Assembly (NCBI GenBank): GCA_031262845.1
Contig: JAISGZ010000166.1
Span: forward strand, 1 to 8,047
Direction: 5' to 3'
Length of the DNA stretch: 8,047 bases
Source: Propionibacteriaceae bacterium
GTDB lineage: Bacteria; Actinomycetota; Actinomycetes; Propionibacteriales; Propionibacteriaceae
Shown here: positions 1 to 5,816 of the stretch, piece by piece
Position numbering within the stretch: position 1 is the first letter of the stretch
Layout of the letters: each line of letters starts with the position of its first letter
Translations under genes and position numbers: made by a program
Notes under the pieces: model-generated
What the model saw: the letters and a program-made list of their open reading frames with translations, nothing else
What the model was told of the DNA's origin: nothing
Database searches by the model: none

Positions 1-87
1 GGCGGCGAGGGTGGGATTCGAACCCACGGGACCTTTCAGCCCGGCCGCTTTCAAGGCGGCTGCACTAGACCACTATGCGACCTCGCC
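1..87 (-). tRNA. tRNA-Ser (anticodon UGA)
   Basis: This serine tRNA would read UCA and other UCN codons. On the minus strand the 7-bp acceptor stem pairs GGCGAGG (81-87) with CCTCGCC (4-10). The D stem has the 3 bp usual for tRNA-Ser. The anticodon stem GCCGC/GCGGC encloses the loop CTTGAAA, with anticodon TGA at 53-51. A long variable arm of about 4 bp (one G-U pair) marks it as class II, and the T arm is GTGGG-TTCGAAT-CCCAC. The discriminator is G, as is normal for tRNA-Ser. Bases 2-1 read CC, consistent with a genome-encoded CCA whose A lies outside the window. The gene is 77 bp downstream of the quinone oxidoreductase on the same strand, with no obvious U-tract terminator between them. 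Confidence 0.97.
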
Positions 88-105
88 CAAACGGACAACC
101 TGGAT

Positions 106-120
106 TTGACGACTCGTCAA
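106..120. promoter_or_regulatory. 15-bp dyad upstream of tRNA-Ser
   Basis: Perfect 7-bp arms TTGACGA and TCGTCAA flank a single central base. On the minus strand the first arm gives a -35-like TTGACG about 28 bp before the tRNA 5' end, but no TANNNT -10 box follows at the usual spacing. The one-base centre suits a protein-binding dyad better than a terminator hairpin. Its function is not known. Confidence 0.3.
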
Positions 121-164
121 TCCCCCGTGTTACCCGTTGATCTGTCGGGCTCATCGTAGGCGCT

Positions 165-1166
165 TTACCCGCCCTGGGCCAATCCGGCTGGCTCCGACAG
201 CGTCAAGACAACTTTGCCAATATTTTCGCCCGATTCCAGCCAAGTATGAGCCTCGGCCACTTGTTCGAGGGGGAAATAGCGTTGTGGCGGCACGGTCAGC
301 CGACCGTCACCGAACAGCGGCCAGACCTGCTCGACGACGGACTGGACGATCGCCGCCTTTTCGGCCACCGGGCGGAAGCGCAAACTGGTGGCCGTGACGA
401 GCCCGTTGCGGGTCAAGAGCTGGTTGATATCCAAGGTGGCTTTACGCCCACCTTGCAGGCCGATGATGACCAAACGCCCACCGCGGGCCAGCGACGCCAC
501 GTTGGCTTCCAGATACTTGGCGCCGATAATGTCGAGAATGACATCACAGCCCCGGCCTGAGGTCGCCTGGGCAATCGCCGCCGGCCAATCGGTGTGATAA
601 TCGACCGCCACATCGGCGCCGATCTGGCGGCAATAATCAGCCTTCTCGGCCGATCCGACGGTCGTGATGACCTGAGCGCCGAGGGCTTTGGCGTACGGGA
701 TCGCGAAACTGCCGATCCCGCCGGCGCCGCCGTGAATCAAACAGGTCTGACCGGCCGCCAAACCGACGGCGTCGAAATTCGACACCACCGTAGCCGCCAC
801 TTCGATGACACCAGCGGCGGCCACCAGACCGACCCCGGGGGGCAGCGGCGCACACTGACCAGCCGGCGCGACAACGTATTCGGCATAGCCGCCACCAGCC
901 ACAATGGCCACCGTCGGGTCGCCGACCCGCCAACCTGTGACACCAGCCCCGACGGCATCGACAGTACCGGCGACTTCGAGCCCGATGATGTCGGAAATCC
1001 CTGGTGGCGGCGGGTAAAACCCCCGGCGCTGGACGATATCGGCCCGGTTGACCCCAGCCGCTTGAACTCGAATCCGCAACTGCCCCGGTTCAACCTCAGG
1101 CGTCGGCACTTCCGACACTTGCAGGACGTCGATACCACCGGGACCAGTGGTTGTGACTGCACGCAT
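165..1166 (-). CDS. PIG3-type NAD(P)H quinone oxidoreductase
   Basis: A zinc-independent medium-chain reductase of the quinone oxidoreductase / PIG3 (TP53I3) branch, 333 aa, the usual length. Such enzymes reduce quinones in the cytosol with NAD(P)H. An N-terminal GroES-like domain (about 1-125) carries the PIG3-type block NRADIVQRRGFYPPPPG (40-56), IGLEVAG (61-67) and GGGYAEY (91-97). The Rossmann domain starts with HGGAGGIGS (145-153), followed by GSAEK (171-175), the position of the NADP-phosphate-binding Ser/Lys in this family, and LDIIG (211-215). The C-terminus has the typical SGENIGKVVL (312-321). I chose the ATG at 1166 because homology begins at MRAV. The frame stays open upstream to a TTG at 1235 that adds 23 unconserved residues. 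Only a weak AAGG precedes the ATG. A terminator at 1256-1294 separates it from the upstream nucleoside phosphorylase homologue, so it should have its own promoter, which I cannot place. Confidence 0.92.
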   Translation of the reverse strand: MRAVTTTGPGGIDVLQVSEVPTPEVEPGQLRIRVQAAGVNRADIVQRRGFYPPPPGISDIIGLEVAGTVDAVGAGVTGWRVGDPTVAIVAGGGYAEYVVAPAGQCAPLPPGVGLVAAAGVIEVAATVVSNFDAVGLAAGQTCLIHGGAGGIGSFAIPYAKALGAQVITTVGSAEKADYCRQIGADVAVDYHTDWPAAIAQATSGRGCDVILDIIGAKYLEANVASLARGGRLVIIGLQGGRKATLDINQLLTRNGLVTATSLRFRPVAEKAAIVQSVVEQVWPLFGDGRLTVPPQRYFPLEQVAEAHTWLESGENIGKVVLTLSEPAGLAQGG

Positions 1167-1189
1167 AGGCCTTAGTTTGGCACGCCGGT

Positions 1190-1202
1190 CAGGGTTACCC
1201 TG
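1190..1202. promoter_or_regulatory. 13-bp dyad upstream of quinone oxidoreductase
   Basis: CAGGGT and ACCCTG are perfect 6-bp arms around one central base, 24 bp upstream of the oxidoreductase ATG at 1166 and inside the region that must hold its promoter. A regulator-binding site is plausible by position and symmetry only. No known operator consensus was recognised. Confidence 0.25.
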
Positions 1203-1255
1203 CCTAGACTCACAACCTGACTGAGAGCGGCGCAATCAGACCCTGTGACAACAGA

Positions 1256-1294
1256 AAACCGGGGCCGCCCTCATACAAAGGGCGCCCCCGGTTT
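1256..1294 (-). terminator. Intrinsic terminator of the DeoD-like gene
   Basis: Arms 1256-1271 and 1279-1294 form a 16-bp stem with one internal mismatch and a 7-nt loop. Read on the minus strand, the GC-rich stem ends in a TTTT run. It begins 10 bp after the stop codon of the DeoD-like gene (1305), so it should end that transcript and insulate the oxidoreductase. Confidence 0.9.
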
Positions 1295-1304
1295 CAGAGC
1301 ATTT

Positions 1305-2012
1305 TCAGCTAAACAGAGCCGCCACGGCCAGATTGGCCGCTTTCAGGTTCGCTGTCTCGGCCTCTTCAGCCGAGATGAAGGCGTTGTTACGGGCATAAAT
1401 CTCAGTCACGGTCAAGAGCGCCAAAGCTTGCTTGCCATACTCGTCGGCCACGCCGTACAGACCAGCGGTCTCCTGCTCGGCCACCAGGACATTGTGCTTG
1501 AGCAGGGCGCCCGATTGGCTCGGGACTTGGTAATTCGGGTTGTCATTGCTGACCACCACGCCAACGGTCACATTCGGGTCGTCACCAGCCGCCGCCATGG
1601 CCGCCGCCGCCAACTTGAAATCGGCCACGGCTGAGAAGTGACCGCCGGGCAAACGAGCCTCGTTGACATAGCTATTGGTGTGGGCGCCGGTCGCGATGAT
1701 GACGTCACCCAAAGTCAGTTGACGCGCAATAGCGCCCGACGGGCCGATCCGGACGATCCGATCGACGTTGTAGGAGCGGACCAATTCGGTCGCGATGAGC
1801 ACCAGCGAGGGCAGACCGAGACCTGAGGTCATGATCGACAACGGCTTGCCCTGGTGGGTGCCGGTGTAGCCCAGTAAACCGTAGGAGTCGGTGACCAGTT
1901 TGGCGTCGGTCAGCAACTGCTCGGCTAACCAGGTCGACTGCTTGGGATCTGTTGGCATCAGGACAGCGGGGGCAAAATCACCGGCTGCCGCGGCGATATG
2001 AGCTGTGGCCAT
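1305..2012 (-). CDS. DeoD-type purine nucleoside phosphorylase homologue with altered active site
   Basis: A 235-aa member of the trimeric/hexameric nucleoside phosphorylase-I family, closest in layout to DeoD (about 239 aa in E. coli). DeoD cleaves purine ribonucleosides with phosphate to base plus ribose-1-phosphate. Family signatures are MATAHIAAAAGDFA (1-14), VLMPTDP (17-23), GLLGYTGTHQGK (45-56), RIGPSGA (88-94), GDVIIATGAHT (102-112) and EQETAGLYGVA (179-189). Aligned by eye to E. coli DeoD, conserved residues include His5 (His4), Arg88 (Arg87), Glu179 and Glu181. Several phosphate and catalytic positions differ: Thr21 for Gly20, Gln25 for Arg24, Tyr44 for Arg43, Pro91 for Ser90, Glu204 for Asp204 and Glu217 for Arg217. 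Normal phosphorolysis is therefore doubtful; a hydrolase, altered specificity or a binding role are alternatives. The ATG at 2012 has a strong Shine-Dalgarno, so the gene looks functional. It has its own terminator and is divergent from the GalT-like gene. Confidence 0.88.
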   Translation of the reverse strand: MATAHIAAAAGDFAPAVLMPTDPKQSTWLAEQLLTDAKLVTDSYGLLGYTGTHQGKPLSIMTSGLGLPSLVLIATELVRSYNVDRIVRIGPSGAIARQLTLGDVIIATGAHTNSYVNEARLPGGHFSAVADFKLAAAAMAAAGDDPNVTVGVVVSNDNPNYQVPSQSGALLKHNVLVAEQETAGLYGVADEYGKQALALLTVTEIYARNNAFISAEEAETANLKAANLAVAALFS

Positions 2013-2020
2013 ATGAGGTT

Positions 2021-2067
2021 TCCTCCTCAGAAAACGTTCAAAATTATTCTTGTGGGCTGATTGTCAC
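2021..2067 (-). promoter_or_regulatory. Promoter and Shine-Dalgarno of the DeoD-like gene
   Basis: On the minus strand, AGGAGGA (2027-2021) lies 8 nt before the ATG at 2012. It is the strongest ribosome-binding site in the window and fixes this start. Further upstream, TAATTT (2046-2041) fits a TANNNT -10 box and GTGACA (2067-2062) matches five of six -35 bases, but the 15-bp spacer is short. The expected 5' leader is about 20-25 nt. The ribosome-binding site is secure; the promoter boxes are tentative. Confidence 0.6.
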
Positions 2068-2192
2068 CGCCCCGCCGGGTGTCACGAAGACACGACAACG
2101 TGGTTGGAAACCAGCCAACTCAGGGAAAACTTTATCCCGTCAGTCCAAACCGAGCCCAGAAGGTCGACTCGGCGGCTGACGGCTGAACTTCT

Positions 2193-2207
2193 CCGACCAG
2201 CGGTCGG
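2193..2207. promoter_or_regulatory. Dyad upstream of the GalT-like gene promoter
   Basis: CCGACC and GGTCGG are perfect 6-bp arms around a 3-bp centre, ending 5 bp before the candidate -35 box of the GalT-like gene. The position would suit an operator, but short GC-rich dyads occur by chance in this DNA. A second small dyad, GTGTC-N5-GACAC, lies at 2079-2093 in the same divergent intergenic region. Confidence 0.2.
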
Positions 2208-2212
2208 GTGCT

Positions 2213-2242
2213 CTGGCAATCGTCCTGGGGCTGGACTAGATT
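2213..2242 (+). promoter_or_regulatory. Promoter of the GalT-like gene, probably leaderless
   Basis: CTGGCA (2213-2218, four of six -35 matches), an 18-bp spacer and TAGATT (2237-2242, TANNNT) stand 6 nt before the ATG at 2249. Transcription should therefore start at or beside the A of the start codon. No Shine-Dalgarno is present, which fits a leaderless mRNA. Confidence 0.6.
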
Positions 2243-2248
2243 CCTGAC

Positions 2249-3586
2249 ATGGCTCAGCTCCAACTGATCGATCCGGCCTATATCACGCCCATGGCCGACG
2301 GCACGATCAAACAAATCAATCCGCTGACCGGGACCCGCGTCTGGACGGTGCCCGGTCGCGGCCACCGGCCCCTGAATCAGCACAAACCGGCCGCCCGGCC
2401 GCTCGACCCGGCTCAAGCCGGCCGCGATTGTGCCTTTTGCCAGGGTCGCTACCGGGAAACCCCACCGGAAAAGACTCGGCTGGTGTTGGCCGACGGCCGA
2501 TGGTCACAACTTGATTACGTTGCCGCCGACCAACTCTTCGACACCGTGGCCGAGTTCCGGGTGATTCCGAATCTGTTCGAAATTCTCAGCTACGACTATT
2601 GGCACGCCAACTACGGTTTCGAGCTGTCGCCGCCGACGGCCCACCAGCGGCAGGCCTACTTGGCCAACCCGGCCGGCCGGGATCACGTCATCGCCGTCCA
2701 AAGCACCAAGTTACGCGCCGCCGGCTGGTCCGAAGCCGACATCGCGAACTTGACCGAGGAACAGATCATCGCCCAGGCCACCGGCTTCTTCGGTGGCGGC
2801 CACGATGTCATCGTGGCTAGGCGACACTGGACCGATGACGCCGTCGACACCACCGGTCTGGCCAGTTCCGGCAGCCTGACGGCGGCTGAACACGCCCGCT
2901 ACATTCGACTGACGGTCGAGTCGATGCGCCGCCTTTACGACAACAATCGTTACGCCCGCTACGTGGCTGTGTTCCAGAATTGGCTCAACCAAGCCGGCGC
3001 CAGTTTCGACCACCTGCACAAACAATTGGTGGCGATCGACGAACACGGCAGCACCTTGCGCCTGAGCTTGTCCAGAGCCCGGGAAAATCCCAATATCTTC
3101 AACGATGCCGGCGTCAATTACGCCTCCTGGCACAACTTGCTGATCGCGGAAAACGACGGCGCCGTGGCCTTCGCCGGTTTTGGCCACCGCTATCCGACCA
3201 TCGAGATTTATTCGACCTCCGCCACCTGCCAGCCGTGGCGCCAGTCGGCCGCCGAGATCGACCTGATGAGTGATCTGATCCACGCCATCCACGCCGCCAG
3301 CGGCCCCCACTTGGCGGTCAACGAAGAATGGCATCACCAGCCAATCGACGTTGATCTCCCGATGCCCTGGCAGGTCGCCATCAAGTGGCGGATCTCAACG
3401 GTGGCCGGCTTCGAGGGTGGGACTCAGCTCTACATCAACACGATCGCTCCGACGGCTCTGCGTGACCTCGTCGTCCCCCGCCTCTTCGAACTGCGCCAAG
3501 CCGGCCAGATCGCTCCGATTCGGATCGCGACCGAGTGTTCCGGGGCGCCCAATCTGCTGCGCTACAACCCCAACCTGGCCCGCTAA
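2249..3586 (+). CDS. GalT-like HIT-superfamily protein (DUF4921-like)
   Basis: A 445-aa protein with the two-half architecture of galactose-1-phosphate uridylyltransferase, the Leloir enzyme that swaps UMP between UDP-glucose and galactose-1-phosphate. The first half has the zinc-type CAFC (61-64) followed by TPPEK (71-75), RVIPNLFEI (104-112, the 'v-N-x-P' strand), GGGHDVIVARRHW (182-194, like the GalT G-x-HEVI block) and the active-site block GASFDHLHKQ (250-259). There His257 would be the uridylylated residue and Gln259 its partner, where GalT has HPHGQ. The second half has AVNEEWHHQPID (356-367), WRIST (380-384) and GFEGGTQLYIN (387-397), matching the GalT C-terminal domain. It is longer than E. 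coli GalT (about 348 aa) and resembles the actinobacterial proteins I recall as DUF4921. No galK or galE lies nearby, so the substrate is unproven; another nucleotidyltransferase or phosphorylase activity is possible. The ATG is fixed by the leaderless promoter. Confidence 0.85.
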   Translation: MAQLQLIDPAYITPMADGTIKQINPLTGTRVWTVPGRGHRPLNQHKPAARPLDPAQAGRDCAFCQGRYRETPPEKTRLVLADGRWSQLDYVAADQLFDTVAEFRVIPNLFEILSYDYWHANYGFELSPPTAHQRQAYLANPAGRDHVIAVQSTKLRAAGWSEADIANLTEEQIIAQATGFFGGGHDVIVARRHWTDDAVDTTGLASSGSLTAAEHARYIRLTVESMRRLYDNNRYARYVAVFQNWLNQAGASFDHLHKQLVAIDEHGSTLRLSLSRARENPNIFNDAGVNYASWHNLLIAENDGAVAFAGFGHRYPTIEIYSTSATCQPWRQSAAEIDLMSDLIHAIHAASGPHLAVNEEWHHQPIDVDLPMPWQVAIKWRISTVAGFEGGTQLYINTIAPTALRDLVVPRLFELRQAGQIAPIRIATECSGAPNLLRYNPNLAR

Positions 3587-3677
3587 ACATCGTCAGCGGA
3601 AGCCAGAGCGGGCTATCGGTAACGTCGACGACACGGCTGAGAACCTGACCGAGGGCCACGACGGCGTAGTTGATGAC

Positions 3678-3710
3678 ATGACAATGTCTAAGGTCTGACC
3701 TCTATAGACT
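3678..3710 (+). promoter_or_regulatory. Promoter of serS, probably leaderless
   Basis: TAGACT (3705-3710, TANNNT, within TATAGACT) ends 7 nt before the GTG at 3718, so the transcript should begin at the start codon. ATGACA (3678-3683) matches five of six -35 bases, but the 21-bp spacer is long, so the -35 call is weak. The same stretch holds a small dyad, GACAT-N4-ATGTC (3675-3688). No Shine-Dalgarno precedes the GTG. Confidence 0.55.
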
Positions 3711-3717
3711 GGCCCGC

Positions 3718-4992
3718 GTGATTGACCCGAAACGAATCCGGACTGATGCCGATCAACTGAAAAGCGCCCAACAACGACGGGGCGAATCGACCCAACTGAT
3801 CGACGAATTGGTCGAAGCCGACGAATCACGCCGCCAGGCCATCGCCTGTTTCGAATCGGTTCGGGCCCAGCAGAAGACACTCGGCAAAGAGATTTCCCAG
3901 GCCAGCGCCGACTCCCGGCCGGCTCTGCTGGCCCAGGCCAAGGAGGTGGCGGCCACGGTCAAGGAGGCCGAGGGCGGTCTGTCGGTGGCCGAGGAACGCT
4001 TCACCCAGTTGCTCAAACTGCTCCCCAACCCGGTTTTTGACGACGTCCCGACCGGCGGCGAAGACGACGCCGTGGTGGTTGAGACGATTGGCCAGCCACG
4101 CGATTTCGCAGCCGAAGGCTTCACGCCGCTCGACCACGAGGAGATCGGTCGGCGGTTGCGGGCAATTGATCTGGAGCGCGGCGCCAAGGTCTCGGGCTCG
4201 CGCTTCTACTTTTTGACCGGTATCGGCGCCGAATTGGAACTGGCCCTGACTCAGTTCGCGCTGGCCCAGGCGCTGGCTTGGGGTTTTCGGCCGATGCTGC
4301 CGCCGGCTTTGGTCAAACCGTCGGCTATGGAAGGCACCGGTTTTCTCGGCCAAGCGGCCCAAGACGTCTACTATCTGCCGGCTGATGATCTCTACTTGGT
4401 CGGCACCTCCGAGGTCGCTTTGGCGGCCTACCACAGCGACGAAATCCTCGACGCGGCTGATTTGCCGCTGCGTTACGTCGGCTACTCCCCCTGTTTCCGC
4501 CGTGAAGCCGGTAGCTACGGCCAGGACACCAAGGGGATTTTCCGGGTCCACTGGTTCGACAAGGTTGAGATGTTCGTCTACTGCGCCCCCGAGGTCTCCC
4601 AGGCTGAACATCTTCAGCTGCTGGAATACGAGAAGGCCTTCTTGACCGCGCTCGAATTACCATTCCAAGTCCTCGAAGTGGCAGCCGGTGATCTCGGTTT
4701 GTCGGCCGCCCGGAAATACGACTGCTACGCCTGGTTCCCTGGCCAAAATAAATACCGCGAGGTGACATCGACCTCGAACTGCACCGAATTCCAGGCCCGC
4801 CGACTCGGCATCCGGGCTCGTTACGACAGCGGTGTCGCCCCCGTGGCGACCCTCAACGGCACGCTCTGCGCCATGACCCGGACGATTATCGCCCTGCTCG
4901 AGAACCACCAACAGGCCGACGGTTCGGTTCGGGTGCCGACCGCCTTGCAGCCCTATTTGGGTGGTCGGACGGTCTTGGAACCGGTCGTCTGA
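3718..4992 (+). CDS. serS: Seryl-tRNA synthetase
   Basis: A class II synthetase that charges tRNA-Ser (and tRNA-Sec where present) with serine in the cytosol. At 424 aa it is full length. The N-terminal Lys/Glu/Gln-rich helical arm (about 25-100) is the coiled coil that grips the long variable arm of tRNA-Ser. The catalytic core shows motif 1 around [11 protein letters not shown] (189-199), the serine-binding TSE loop in [11 protein letters not shown] (229-239), motif 2 from [15 protein letters not shown] (259-273) into [12 protein letters not shown] (275-286), and motif 3 [19 protein letters not shown] (380-398) with class-defining Arg388. NGTL in place of NGSG is what I know from actinobacterial enzymes. 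Trp279 stands where RVHQF with Gln is usual. The GTG start gives MIDPKRIR, matching the canonical MID start, and a -10 box 7 nt upstream supports a leaderless message. A cognate tRNA-Ser lies at the left edge of the window. Confidence 0.98.
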   Translation: MIDPKRIRTDADQLKSAQQRRGESTQLIDELVEADESRRQAIACFESVRAQQKTLGKEISQASADSRPALLAQAKEVAATVKEAEGGLSVAEERFTQLLKLLPNPVFDDVPTGGEDDAVVVETIGQPRDFAAEGFTPLDHEEIGRRLRAIDLERGAKVSGSRFYFLTGIGAELELALTQFALAQALAWGFRPMLPPALVKPSAMEGTGFLGQAAQDVYYLPADDLYLVGTSEVALAAYHSDEILDAADLPLRYVGYSPCFRREAGSYGQDTKGIFRVHWFDKVEMFVYCAPEVSQAEHLQLLEYEKAFLTALELPFQVLEVAAGDLGLSAARKYDCYAWFPGQNKYREVTSTSNCTEFQARRLGIRARYDSGVAPVATLNGTLCAMTRTIIALLENHQQADGSVRVPTALQPYLGGRTVLEPVV

Positions 4993-5012
4993 TGTCCGGC
5001 CAGGTTCTCACC
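4984..5012 (+). repeat. Direct repeat copy 1 (overlaps serS 3' end)
   Basis: A 29-bp unit beginning GTCGTCTGATGTCC includes the last two codons and stop of serS. It matches 5061-5089 at 27 of 29 positions, in the same orientation and 77 bp apart. The offset is not a multiple of three and the second copy is non-coding. Confidence 0.85.
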
Positions 5013-5060
5013 TCCGAGCCGTCCTGGTGCCTGCACCTGACTAGGGCTGCCAAGTGATGA

Positions 5061-5089
5061 GTCGTCTGATGTCCAGCCTGGTTCTCACC
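5061..5089 (+). repeat. Direct repeat copy 2 (serS-macrodomain spacer)
   Basis: The second copy of the 29-bp unit lies in the 177-bp spacer between serS and the macrodomain gene. The bases after each copy show looser similarity (CGA-CCG-CTGG-like words, then AGTGAT at 5053 and 5135). This suggests a decayed tandem duplication of about 77-82 bp. The rest of the spacer holds only a weak GGGCC-N5-GGCCC hairpin (5103-5117). Confidence 0.8.
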
Positions 5090-5169
5090 CACGACCGCCG
5101 CTGGGCCGGTCTGGCCCGTCTGTCCGTTTCTCTCAGTGATCGGCCGCGACGATACAACCGGCGGTTGCC

Positions 5170-5691
5170 ATGTCAGTGACAATTCTCCAAGCCGACATCA
5201 CTCAGGTCGCCGTTGACGCCATCGTCAACGCCGCCAATTCGAGTTTGCTCGGTGGCGGTGGCGTCGATGGTGCGATTCACCGGGCGGCCGGGCCAGAATT
5301 ACTGGCGGAATGTCGTCAACTACGGGCCACCACCTGGCCGGGAGGGTTACCGGTCGGTCAAGCCGTCGCCACCGCGGCCTACCAGCTTCCAGCCCGCTGG
5401 GTCATCCACACCGTTGGCCCGAATGCTCATCGCGGACAAACCGATCCCCGGCTGTTGGAAGACTGCTTCCGTAACTCCTTGATATTGGCCCAGCAACTGG
5501 GAGCGACGTCCATTGCTTTTCCCGCTATTAGTGCTGGTGTCTACGGCTGGCCGGGACTGGCCGTGGCCGAAGCCGCCGCTCGCGTCATCAACAGCCAGGA
5601 GCCGGCTTGGCCGTCGGTGACCGATATCCGGTTCGTCCTCTTCTCCGACCAGTTGGAACAGATTTTCCGTCAGGTCTTCACCCAGGAATAG
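5170..5691 (+). CDS. MacroD/YmdB-type macrodomain hydrolase
   Basis: A stand-alone 173-aa macrodomain, close to E. coli YmdB (177 aa). Members of this branch deacetylate O-acetyl-ADP-ribose and remove mono-ADP-ribose from acidic side chains. The ADP-ribose pocket is intact: ADIT (8-11, Asp9 for the adenine), IVNAANSSLLGGGGVDGAIH (18-37) with Asn23 and catalytic-type Asp33, VIHTVGP (78-84), and the phosphate-binding loop AFPAISAGVYGWP (116-128). FVLFS (155-159) is the last core strand. No secretion signal is visible, so it should be cytosolic. The ATG at 5170 places ADIT at the usual distance from the N-terminus. It has no recognisable Shine-Dalgarno; a TACAAC at 5153-5158 is a weak -10 candidate. 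It follows serS by 177 bp on the same strand. No ADP-ribosyltransferase lies in the window, so its target is unknown. Confidence 0.95.
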   Translation: MSVTILQADITQVAVDAIVNAANSSLLGGGGVDGAIHRAAGPELLAECRQLRATTWPGGLPVGQAVATAAYQLPARWVIHTVGPNAHRGQTDPRLLEDCFRNSLILAQQLGATSIAFPAISAGVYGWPGLAVAEAAARVINSQEPAWPSVTDIRFVLFSDQLEQIFRQVFTQE

Positions 5692-5761
5692 AACTACCTT
5701 CGAGATGGTGGTCTGCCTAGCCGGTGCCCAGTCGCGTCTCACTTTTCCTTCGCAGGCTTTC

Positions 5762-5790
5762 TCGTTTCGGGAAAACTCTTCCCGAAACGA
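5762..5790. terminator. Perfect 12-bp hairpin between convergent genes
   Basis: TCGTTTCGGGAA (5762-5773) and its exact reverse complement (5779-5790) enclose a 5-nt loop. It sits between the stop of the macrodomain gene (5691) and the stop of bpa (5817), which converge. Neither side carries a U-tract, so it may be a bidirectional U-less terminator, a type proposed for actinobacteria, or another RNA or DNA structure. Confidence 0.55.
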
Positions 5791-5816
5791 CAGACCCCAA
5801 GCCCGGCAACCTGGTT

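Noticed and set aside
1..87. tRNA-Ser as an attachment site for an integrated element
   Set aside because: No integrase gene, phage gene or duplicated tRNA 3' end is seen; the neighbour is a housekeeping-type oxidoreductase.
594..1175. A 193-aa plus-strand open frame opposite the quinone oxidoreductase
   Set aside because: The opposite strand encodes a clear PIG3-type enzyme with all motifs; this frame resembles no family and is Arg/Asp/Gly/His-rich.
3638..3651. TGAGAACCTGACCG upstream of serS as an inverted partner of the repeat at 4997-5010
   Set aside because: Thirteen of 14 matching bases is expected several times by chance across 8 kb on both strands, and the similarity does not extend.
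2711..4611. Long minus-strand open frames opposite the GalT-like gene (2711-3337) and serS (3826-4611)
   Set aside because: They lie antisense to well supported genes, have no recognisable family motifs and show low-complexity composition typical of shadow frames in GC-rich DNA.
5170..5691. Macrodomain as antitoxin of a DarTG-like toxin-antitoxin pair
   Set aside because: No DarT-type ADP-ribosyltransferase or any other toxin-sized gene adjoins it. The sequence looks like a stand-alone YmdB/MacroD protein.
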